Positions 11,601-21,925 of a stretch of 64,000 nt of DNA are shown here, one piece after another. The DNA lies in the NCBI GenBank assembly GCA_029449235.1, contig JANATG010000001.1:4030001-4094000 (forward strand), written 5' to 3'. How positions within the stretch are numbered: the stretch's first letter is position 1; every line of letters begins with the position of its first letter. Below the pieces are notes generated by a model that ran no database searches, was not told where the DNA came from, and saw only the letters and a list, made by a program, of their open reading frames with translations. The translations under genes were made by a program, and so were the position numbers. Source of the DNA: Linnemannia schmuckeri (Eukaryota > Mortierellomycota > Mortierellomycetes > Mortierellales > Mortierellaceae).

Positions 11601-13041
11601 ACTGGAGTATACCGACGAGGATCATATCGACCACCTGCTACTCTCTGAGGCACTAATTTCTGCGGAGAGTTTTCTCGACCGTATTAACGAATCAATCCGC
11701 AGTGGCGAAGATAGGCAAAAGTTGAGCGAGATTCAACGCAAACTGCCCACTGGTGATCTGACGGAGGTAAAGTACACGGCGCATGTGCATGCCCATCGAA
11801 CAACCCCCTTATCGTAATGTTGGTTTGACATGGCACCAGTCGCCTTTTCAGTACTAAAACAAGTCTTGTTATCTTGTACAGGACCTTGTGTTGACATCCG
11901 AAACAAAGTTTCTGGGTCCACGAAGAATTCTCCAGGAGGGCAGTCTGAGAAAGGCAAAGTCAGGAAGAAAACTGTATGCATATCTTTGTAACGATCTGCT
12001 ACTTCTTTTCGTGCCTGGAAGAGCAGCAGGTGCGTTGGTCAAGTCGGCTTCGTACACATCGCTGTCACTGTCAGCCAGCTCGCCGTCGCTCTCTTTGTCA
12101 CCTTCAGTAGCCTCGGAATGGGGACAAAACAGCAATCATGGCTGGACATTGTACCATGCCCCACTGCCATTAGCAAAGATCAAGGTAAAGCCTGATGCGA
12201 ACGACGACACCAAGTTTACAATCGTTGTTGCCAGCCCTGTCCCACCATCTGCCACCGCCCAGTTCAGTCAGATTCCACTACACCTACAAACCCAGCAGTC
12301 TTCGCGGGGCGGCCCGCTGCAGTCAATGATTCATGTCAAAGCTAGTTCTGCTCGTGAGAGAAAAGCATGGCTTTGCGCCGTGCAGAAGGCCATCGAGAAC
12401 CTCGCCAAGACCCCGCGGGATTATGGAATGCGTACATCTATTCGACCTTCCTTGGCAGAGACTATTGGGACCATGACTATTCGGGTAAACGAAGGACTCA
12501 TCCCCAGCCGTGAATTTGGTAAGGAACCTAGATCATTTTTGGCTACCTATCACTGTTCCATTGCTGGGTAGTGAAATGGACTGCCATCAAGGCGAGCTAA
12601 TGATAATGTTCGGTTCCTTTGTTCCTCAACAGCCAAGTCAAGATCTTTTGTGTGCACCATCTCCTTGGGCGACCAACTCTTTACGACCCGCCCTTCCTCA
12701 ACGGACCATCCCTTTTCTGGAGCGCTTTCCATTCACTGGAGGGAGAGCACCATTTTTGCTATTACAGATATGAATCACGTGCTGGATGTCAAGTTGATGT
12801 CCACTAGTCCTTTCTCCCCGGATGGTGAGTGCAATTTTCGTTCTTTGTTACGCTTGCTTGGTAAAGTAGTATAATTTCTTATTGACGTTAGCATGTTTTT
12901 TCTTTCACTTTAGTGCTCATGGGAAGTGCGCAAGTTCCTTTTCACACAGTCGTTCCATTCGGAGAACGAGGCACCGAGGTTCTAACAGTAGTGGGCAAAG
13001 ATAAGCAGATCAAATTCCATATGTCGTACAAAGCTCTGTAA
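5538..13041 (+). CDS. Intersectin/Pan1-like scaffold: EH, coiled coil, WH2, three SH3, DH-PH, C2
   Basis: Twelve in-phase exons: 5538-5832, 5954-6017, 6139-8678, 8784-9431, 9525-9722, 9822-10019, 10291-11288, 11398-11496, 11599-11766, 11882-12518, 12633-12824 and 12914-13041; about 2054 residues. Order: Q-rich N-terminus; one EH domain (about 74-165) with an EF-type loop DPNNHGKLNKDE and a Pan1-like LPDDLVPPS tail; coiled coils (about 245-460 and 555-730); proline-rich run; WH2 helix (LLSQIQTGIRLKK, about 943-960); three SH3 domains (about 1122-1314, the last two one per exon); acidic linker; DH/RhoGEF (about 1520-1736); PH (about 1755-1915); C2-like end. The family couples clathrin endocytosis to actin through WASP/Arp2/3 and Cdc42/Rho activation at the plasma membrane. 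Animal intersectins have two EH and five SH3; fungal Pan1 lacks SH3-DH-PH-C2. The start is the first ATG, preceded by a C/T-rich leader. The stop lies 10 bp from the SHPRH stop. Confidence 0.88.
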
Positions 13042-13051
13042 TTACAATCCT

Positions 13052-16000
13052 TTATTCGTTCAATATCGTCCGTTGCATCCTGAAAAGGAATCTCAAATCG
13101 TTAAGGCTGACCAGTTCACCATGGCGGTTTTGCGCACTGGAGACTTGAGACGCGAGAATCGACAATGATGACGATCTCTCCCTGCTACGACTATCGAATT
13201 CCTCGTTCGTAGCTTCTGAGCGTGTCGCTGTACTACGCTCGAAAAGCTCAAAGCATGGAATCTCGATTGTATCTCGGATCAAGTAGTAATGGACAAAAGT
13301 CTAGAAAAAAGCGAGTGAGTGAGTGAGAGAATGAGTAAGTGTGTATGTGTGAGAAAGAGAAAGAGAGAAGGAGAGAGATTGTGTCAAGTTGCGAATAATC
13401 GGAGCGCTGAAACGCTGTGGTATGCGCCTGTATGCATTGTTATTTATACCTCTTTCGTTTGGCCGATGCGATGCACTCGACTCACAGCTTGAGCTTGAAG
13501 GACAGGGTTGACAAGCGGCTCGCAGATGAAGACATGGGTCGCTGAAAGCAGCGTAAGTCCACTAGATGCACGCCAGCAAACGATGGGCCAATTAGTACCA
13601 GAAATAGGCTAGTGCCAAATGTTAAAATCATAGCAGAAAACAGCCTTACGCTGATTGGGACTTGGCATGAAGCATAAAGACACGCTTGTCCTTGTTATCG
13701 TTGAACTCCTTGACCGCAGACTTGACAGACGCGCCATCCAACTTGACATGCCCGATGTTGTTGAGATCAAGACTCAGTCCTACCAATCCGAGTACATCAG
13801 ACCATTGCGAAAAGACTAGACACTTGACGTTTGGATCATTTTGAACCAAATAGGAGATGTGGCGCACAATACTATCAATCTTGCTCCCATACCCATCCCG
13901 AATCGTTGTCCGACGAATCGCCTCTGGAACTAGGCGTAGATTACCCTCACGAAGCGAATTCTGCGCCTTGTCCACCGATTGGTCTTCGCTGATCATTCCC
14001 GACTTTTCGTCTAGACAGTTCAGGGATTGGTCGGACATCACTACTTGGGCAAGCTTTCTTCTAACGATCCTACTATTACAAGTCGGGCAGGTGAGGTGCG
14101 CTTTGGTCCACTCAAGCAAACAGTTCTCACAAAACACATGCCCGCACTCCGTTATTAAACCACGATCGTATGGGCTACGACACACAAGGCACAGTCTGTC
14201 CTCCTCCGAACGCGCCCCGTTTTCGGAGGCGGTAGCGATGGTTTGAAGATAGCGTAGCCTCGACTCCTTGCGTACGACCTCCATCTGCTGCGACAACTCG
14301 TCCTGCAAGCAAACGGTGATATCTTCCTGTGGTGCCGTGGATTCAATGTCGCGAACTGTGTCCGAGATTTCTTGAAGCCCCCGATAATAAGCGGTACGTG
14401 CATTTGTCAAAGTGCGGAACCATGATATCTCTCTACCCATAGAGATTTGAAAAGAGAAGCGTAAGTACAGGTCTCTCAGCTCAAGGATCACTTACGGACA
14501 GAATCAAAAGAGCGCTGTCGAAGACCATTGTCAACATACTTCTCCAGTTCCACGATAAGCTTGGTTTGTCGATCCTGCTCTTCCTTCAGTCGCAATTCTT
14601 CTTCCTCCGCCATTTGACGCTCGACCGGCGGCATGTTCAAATCGCTCGACAATGACTTCATGTCAAACCGAACGCTTCGCAAGGTTGACACCAAACCTGG
14701 AGTGATAAGAGCGTCCATCTCCTTTTCCAAGCGCCTGTCCAAGTCGTCTTCGGCTTTAGGTTCCTCCAATCCATCGACTCTTCTGAATCTCCGAACTCTG
14801 TTCTCGCGTCGCTTGACCATGCTCTCGCGCTCTCGTTGACTCTCCGCATCGGTAACAACCTTGGCTATTACGTCTTTAGTTCCCATAAGAAAATCTTTTC
14901 TCAACAGGATCATACGACTGTAAAAGTGAAGGTAGGACTCCAAAGTGTGCTGAAGGTCGATGGAATACTGGTATTGCTCTCCTTCCTCGCCATCCTGTAA
15001 TAAAGGCTGAGTCAATCGGTTTACCAGATCCTCCCTCCACCTCCCAAGAATCTTCAGCTGTACATTCAATAATACTCGAACCGAATCCAGCTCATCCAGG
15101 TGGCGACTCATAATAATTCCTCCATGGTGTTCCGAGGGCGGTATGGTGAACTTGGAGTTTATGACCAAGCCGTCGAGAATGTCCTTGGCACGTGCCGAAA
15201 GCCTGCTGAACTTTTGCTCCGGTAATTTTAAAACCTGCTGGCGGATCGTCTCTGCACGTTCATAGTACAATGTTTCCTCATCAGCCATGTCCCGCTCGTG
15301 GTAGGCGCTAGCAAAAAAGAACAGCAGCCTGTGGTGCTCGAGCAGCCATTCCCTGTGCCGAAGAAATGCTGTCATGTATGGGTCTTCTGAGGGGTGGGCT
15401 GCCTTGCTATCGCCGTCATCGTCCTCGCCGTCCATCTCATAACCAACTTGTCCATCCCCTCTCCTGTAGGTTAAAGCCGCGCGTCTGTGGTCTTTTTTTG
15501 TAGCCTCTTCAGCCAATTTCTCCTTCCAGAGAGCCACATGTCGCGAAATCTCCTTGTCGATAGAATGAAAAAGCGCCAATTCTTGTTCATCCTTGTTGAT
15601 CCGGGCCTGAAGGACGGCGCGTTTGATTCTAGTATTTACAAGACCCTTCTCTTGAATGTAGAGATCAAGGGCGGCCTGGCGGACCATTGCATTCAAGACC
15701 TCGTCGATTGTCCTCAAGTTTGTCCTGCCAAGTGCTTCCATGTTCCGTGATCCAATTTGGGGATGACAACTACAAAGAAATGAAAACTACGTAAGTATGT
15801 AGTGGGATGATTCAACAAGCCCTTTACATCCTTTAACACCATCAAGGACCATACCAAGTCTGACGAAGACGAATCAACCACGACTGCAACCCATCAGCCT
15901 CGGCACTTGTGTCGTCGGCAATATTGAAGTTGCACTCGGCAAGACACTGCTCCCATTTGTCCATGTAATTCGTGCGCTCGACGTGCGTAAAGTCAATACC

Positions 16001-17960
16001 ATACACCATCCTGTATTGTGCCGGTAGGATATGTTCATGCGCGACTTCCTGCTTGGCATACCGATGCATGACGGACTGAAAGCAGGAGACAAAGGTAGGT
16101 CGGAAGTGACGTTCTTTCAGCAACTTCTGCACGCGCTTGTCAAACGCGATAGGCCCTTGCTTGAGAAACTGGAGTAGAGAATAAAGATCATCGACATTTC
16201 GCTTTACAGGTGTACCACTGACAGCCCAAGACATGACCCGTGGGATCAGGTGAGACATGGCCGCTGCTTGTGACGTTGACGCCCCTTCAATGAGCTGGGC
16301 CTTTTAGTGAGTTTGGTGTCAAGTAAACAGAAACGTGTTAGTGGAAGCTTTAGATTGTACAACATAGCTTTAACCAACAAAATATATCTACCTCATCCAA
16401 ACACACTCGCCACCATTCTATCAGCACAACAGGACTAGTACGAGGGCAATAGCGTCGGTCGTGACGTCGGGGGCGGTCGTATTGGTTTGCATAGTGGATT
16501 TCTTTTGAGAGAACCGCGTAGGTTGTGAGGACGATGTCGTATCGGGCCAACTCCTCTGCCGATATGGTACTTGGAGCGCTGTCGATGTACAGGAAAACCC
16601 TCAACGATGGCGCATGGTTTTCGATCTCACTTGCCCATTGGTGTAGAATCGACGGTGGTGTAATAATGAGAGTTGCGGCACTCTTGATCAGGGGTAGAGT
16701 CCTCGAGATCGGAAGGCCGTCCTGCGATTCTGCCGTTGAGGCTTCCAAATGCCGATCTTCCAAATGGGTGTTCAACATGCGTTGCTCGAGATTATCCTTG
16801 GGATGTATGGTTATTTCGCTTTTAGAGCGATCTAGATTCCTGCGATTTAAAAGAATGAGTGCAAGCATCTCTACCGTCTTTCCGAGACCCATTTCCTCAG
16901 CTAGGATACCGCCTCTTGGCTCCGACGAGGCATATACAGCAATATGATTGTACAAACAAACTGAGCCGTAGAGTCGATTGATTGCGAGTTGTTCACCAGA
17001 CGGCGTCGAGACGAGCTCCCAAGACAGAGGTAGTTTTTCAGCAGGCGTAGGCTCCCTGTACTCCACGGCCCCGTTCTTCACATCTCTAGACTCCCTCCGA
17101 AGGCACCACGCAACAGATCGTTGTTGGAACGGAAGCAACTGAGGGATGAGTTTCTCTGGTTGGATACCTTGCGGAGCCTCGATAGCCGAAGATTTGAGAT
17201 GAGTGTAAAGATCCTTGATTGGGTCGTCCGAAAATGTGGACGAACATTGCGCAGTTGGGTGTGGAAAAACAAAGTGAAGAAACTCTTGGGTAGCGCGATC
17301 GATCCCTCTCGGGAAAAGGTCCTCGGATAAGGTAGAACGCTTCAGGAAGACATTGAAACAGATCGATATACCGAGGTCTGGTTCTGAAACCGAGAGTAAG
17401 GGTACGAGGGAAAACGCGCTCTTGTCCAAGACTTGCAAGGATGCGAAAGCAGCGAAGACCGTGGCGGTATGGGCTGTCGTAGTTGTTTCGTGTGGTGCCC
17501 AGATATTGTCGGTTGGTTTGTCTGAGCGCATGCAGAGGATATCGTCACCCAGCAAGAGGAGGACGATGCCCTCTTGACATATGAAGCGGAGGGCAGTGTT
17601 AACATAGCGATCAAGTTGGTGTTGGCATGGCTGAGAATAAGAAAAAGGGCTGAGGACCTCTTGCCACTGGTTGACGAGTAACCAATCGTCTCGCCTACGG
17701 TTGGACCGCATGTAGGGGTCCATCTGAGGATATCCAGCGGCGGACGGTCCGACGTGCAAGACCTTGTCTTTGACGAGACGTCTTTTGGAAGAAGCGGCAT
17801 CGACGTGCAGATGGAGAGAGTCGTCATGCTTTCTGGCTTTTGAGGTAGAGGGTGTATGCTGGCAGTCAGAGCATGGCGAGCAGGCAGCAGTGACGATGTT
17901 AGGGAATGAGATCCATGAGAGCTGAGAAATAGGATTGGGAGAGGATGCAGATGCAGCCAT
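13052..17960 (-). CDS. SHPRH: SHPRH/Irc20-like SNF2 helicase with embedded RING E3 ligase
   Basis: Six exons: 17960-16392, 16300-15855, 15769-14496, 14430-13650, 13561-13450 and 13300-13052; in phase, about 1476 residues. The N-terminal ATPase half has GGILAEEMGLGKT (Walker A) and a DEAQ box split by intron 1 (LDE/AQLIEGAS). LRQTCCHPQIG follows across intron 2. A C3HC4 RING (about 1177-1216, CLVCRSPYDRG to CPTCNSR) sits inside the helicase, before the C-terminal lobe (LVFSQWSDVL, SRVHRIGQTKE). This is the layout of SHPRH, which polyubiquitinates PCNA during post-replication repair, and of yeast Irc20. I do not see the H15 or PHD domains of human SHPRH. The acceptor of intron 3 (…tagag) is the least certain splice site. 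It is divergent from ZW10 across 261 bp. Nuclear location is inferred from family. Confidence 0.86.
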
Positions 17961-18221
17961 TGGTAAAGGGATGAAGAGGGAGAGATCGCAAGGAAGGGAG
18001 GCGGAGTAAGGGAAAGGGAAGGGAAGAAGAAAGTGGGAGGAATGAAAGCTCGTGCCACCGCTTTATGTAACCAGACAGATAGCAGTCCCGCGCACGTGTC
18101 TTGGCGGACATTCTTTCAAACACCAGCATCACCATCTCATCAACCTTGCACCCATAGACATTACAGCGTCGACAGGAGGCTCAGCCGACACATAACCGAT
18201 ACAACCACAACCTACTCCGGC
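17961..18221. promoter_or_regulatory. Bidirectional promoter, SHPRH / ZW10
   Basis: A 261-bp divergent gap. The side nearest SHPRH is purine-rich on the plus strand (a C/T-rich leader for the minus gene) and the ZW10 side is CA-rich. A CACGTG motif lies at about 18093-18098. Confidence 0.45.
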
Positions 18222-21200
18222 ATGGCCCCAGCAGCAGTCTCTCCCCTCTCATTTACGCGTTCAGTCATCGCGCACCTGAGCGACATACCTCTACCCCTCT
18301 CCCCACCGCAGCCGAGCCAGACAACAGTAGCACCTCCAGACTCATCTCCCAACGGTTCACCCCCAGCAACCGCGGACGACCTCGTTCAAACCGTCGCCAC
18401 TCTTGACATGGAAATCCAGACTATCAAGGTAAATAAAGTCCAGAAAGCACCGGTCATGCCCTCAATCAGTCTGTGAAAACACGTCAATAGAGTAGCAGTC
18501 GGCTTGTACTAACAGCAACAACACATGCTGCCTAGGCCCAAGTCTACAAAAAGCTGCTTGCAAACTATGGCGCCTTCACCGAATCATTTGAATACACTTT
18601 CGAGCTCAAGGACAAAATCGATGGTCTCCTAGAGCAGGCTGACAACATGGCCTCAAGGACAACAGACCCAGAGGTACTTCTGCGTGATCGTCATCTTCCC
18701 CGTCCTTTCGATGTCATTGGTGTAATAGGGGTCCAGATACCATCTTTCACGCCTAACACTACATTGCATTACCACCCTAGAATGGCCTGCGTCAAACAGT
18801 CATGTCGGCTCTAGTTGAGCACCATGAAATCTCTCATAAGGTCCAGGAGAACAACAGCATTATGGAAGGTCTGAAGCATTTCTCGTGTGTAAGTAAATTA
18901 TCCTTTCTGACAGACACTCAAAGCGCATCGCGTTAGTGTCGCCCACGTGCTCCCAAGCTTGAGTACTCACATTTTTTAATGTCCAACTCTTTCTAGGTGG
19001 GGGATGTCTTATCCCAGTACGAAGCATACATGGACTCAGGAAAAATCCTTCAGGCTGGTCATTGCATCCAACAAGCGGTAGGTTGAAATGTGAGTTGAAG
19101 GATACCTACCTCTCTGTAATAGGGGAATCAACTCCATTCTAATCATTGGTAATTAATGTCTTCCACGCCAGGCTAAAACCCTTGCCCGCCCTCCCAATGC
19201 AGGTGTTGCATCGTCACATATCACGCGGTCCCTCACGGTAGGTTCAATAAATTGGAACGACAAGCATCTTTCATGGTCTCAACTGCATGCTCTGTTTTAA
19301 GACTTACTTATCATGTCGTGCCGCAACATCCATCTCATTTGTAGGAGCAATGCGCCAGAATGACAGAAGCTATAGACCATATGCTGGATGATCTTGTTGC
19401 TAACGCCATCCACTATCAGTACCCTACCGATGACACCAATATCCAAGTCAAAGTCACCATCTCTTACGACATAAAAGTTCCCCTCTTGGCCTTGCCCCGT
19501 TCGAGCACGGACTCTGCACCAGGATTAATACGATGGCATGCACTCATTCGTGCGTTGACTTTACTGGATGTCGCTCAGGAGAAGCTCCGTCCTCTACAAA
19601 AGTTTTTGACTCAACATGTGCTTCAGCCTCTTATCGAGCACTATAGCGACGCAGCCATCCTTATAGGCCATTCTACCAGTTACGCTTCTGCAAAAGAAAC
19701 TTCCTTATTACTAGAGCTGAATCCAGGGCATGGCTCAGGTATGACGTTTGGATGGCTTGTATATCGAACGAATTTGCATTTCTTATTTGGGAGCGCTTCG
19801 ACCAGCTCATACTTCTTAACAGGTGATATTTTTAGGGACGTGCTGATCGTTTTCGAGTTTATTCACCGCAACATCTTCCTGAATGGCTATTCAGGCTCAG
19901 AGTTCAACGCTGATGAGTTTTCATCAGACACGGAGATCCTTACGCATGTCCTTGGCCGCAACATCGCCAAAGAGGCGTGTACAATGCTATCAAAGTTTTA
20001 CCTCTCCCAGGCAGTTCCTTCAGATATCAATGGATTACGCGACTTTGCCTCCATTGCCTTGGCTGCCACACGTTTGGAGAACGAGCTTATCGCATTGGGT
20101 AAGACTGTGGGTACTTCTCAGTTCATCATACGAGCACGCACTGCAAGCTCAAATTGAGCTCTAACAAGTGCCTCTTGACATCTTAGGATTTTTGACTGAG
20201 GCTGATAGAGACCTACGAGCGTTCGTTGAGAACATTGATGTCCACTATACAAACAAGAAACGAAATATTCTGCTCAAACAGGGACGCGCTGTGATTATGA
20301 GTGAGGATTTTAAAACGATTCAAGTGAAAGATTTAGATAAAGACGGTAGGCGTAAAAAAAGTCAGCTGTACTTGTCGCTGATGATATCTGGATATGATAA
20401 TGGCCTTTTTTTTCAAATATGAATCCAATCTAACCAAGTTTTCATCCTCATCAATCAATAGATGAGCTCGAAAAGGACGGCGATGGATGGAGTCAGATTA
20501 CTGAAACTGACACGGATGTCAAGGAGTCGTGCATTAGCCTCAAAGCAAAGCAACTTGTGGACATGATACTTTCCACCCTTCATGAGGCCGGATCACTCAA
20601 TGAAAACGCGTAAGTCTCGTTCAGCAGAGATTGTGCCAAGAGTCCCAACTAGCTGCAATGTCCGTACAATTTGATCCGCATATTTCCCTTATCGATATTT
20701 ACTGTTTGACTTGTCGAGTTTAGATCCTCGCACCTCTACAAGGCAACCCGTTCATTAATCGACCTCTATCGCGCTTTGATGCCGGTGCACCACGTAAGGA
20801 CTCTTACGAATGTACCGGCATTGGCAATCTTGTTTTACAATGATTGTATGTATATCGCCCGAGAGCTGGAAAAGGTCCCCGCACGACTGGAGAACGGTAT
20901 CCCGGGCATGGATGAGGTCCAGTACGATGACTCTATTCCAGCCTTAAAGACATTGGCCAGAAAATGGCTCGATATTCAGGTGGTACGTTGAAAAGTTCTT
21001 TCGGTTGGATCGCGCACTCTTTATGTCACACGTATAAGTAACCTGTATCTGTAATCTCTTTTTACGGGCGCAGCAAAAGCAACGCGAAGAGCTGATGCAG
21101 AGCATTGACGGCGCTGGCGAGTTTCAAGATTCTAGTGCCGATATCAATTTTGACGCTTGCGAGCGGTCGATGAAGCAGGTTGTCCTTGTCTTTAAGCACC

Positions 21201-21889
21201 TAGGAAAGGCCTGGAAGGTAGGCAATGTAAGGGTATTTTTTACTCCTCATGTTTACTGAGAAATTTACCCTTACTAAGCACTAGTGGCTGTTCGCATTGT
21301 TTTCTGATCGAGTAGCCCACGTTGTCTCCGATGACATTCTACAAGGTCTTGGGCCAACTCTTGAACGAAGTTTCGAAGCGAGTTATCAAGGAGCTGGAAG
21401 AGTTGACCGATATCTCCGAGAAAGAATCGCACAAGCTCGCCACTCTCTGTGGTCTTTTGTTTGAGTGCGAGGACCAGTTCGATTCTGCTGGTCCAATCGT
21501 CGAAGCAGCCAAAGGAGATGCCTACGACGATGAGGTAAACATACAATATTCACAAGGTCTTATTTATGGCATTGCGCACATTATCGACAATTGACCGAGA
21601 TGTTCTGACGTCCGTGGACCGCGTGTTTCTTTTTTTTTTCTTCAATAAATAGGATCCGATTCATTTTTTTGTCCCCTCTTGGCAAAAATTTCAGCTTCTA
21701 GCAGACATCCTAGAACTGTCCTTTGCAGAGATTATGACGCGCTTCAGGGCCGGACAACTGCACATGTTTGAGGAAGGAGAGCTCCGTGACCTGATCTGTG
21801 CCATCTTTGCAGACACACCTCTAAGAAAACACAACCTGGAAGAGATCGAGCAAGGCCATCCTGTAGCTCTTCCTCACCATGCGCATTAA
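18222..21889 (+). CDS. ZW10: ZW10 tethering/kinetochore protein (NRZ/Dsl1 complex)
   Basis: Twelve exons: 18222-18428, 18536-18673, 18781-18888, 18997-19077, 19172-19237, 19345-20098, 20187-20345, 20462-20609, 20724-20982, 21074-21217, 21316-21534 and 21695-21889. The phases close, giving about 825 residues. The N-terminus (about 60-180) is helical (VATLDMEIQTIKAQVYKKLL…), like the ZW10 coiled-coil region that pairs with the NAG/RINT1-type partner. The C-terminus (MTRFRAGQLHMFEEGELRDL, then CAIFADTPLRKHNLEEI) matches the conserved ZW10 end. ZW10 works in the ER-tethering NRZ/Dsl1 complex for Golgi-to-ER vesicles and, in animals, in the kinetochore RZZ complex; the ER role is the likelier one in a fungus. 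Twelve small exons contrast with the few-exon neighbours. The stop codon is 36 bp from the convergent MED17 stop. Confidence 0.8.
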
Positions 21890-21925
21890 ATGAGCAACAG
21901 TGGGCGTTTTATTAAGAAAAGAGCT

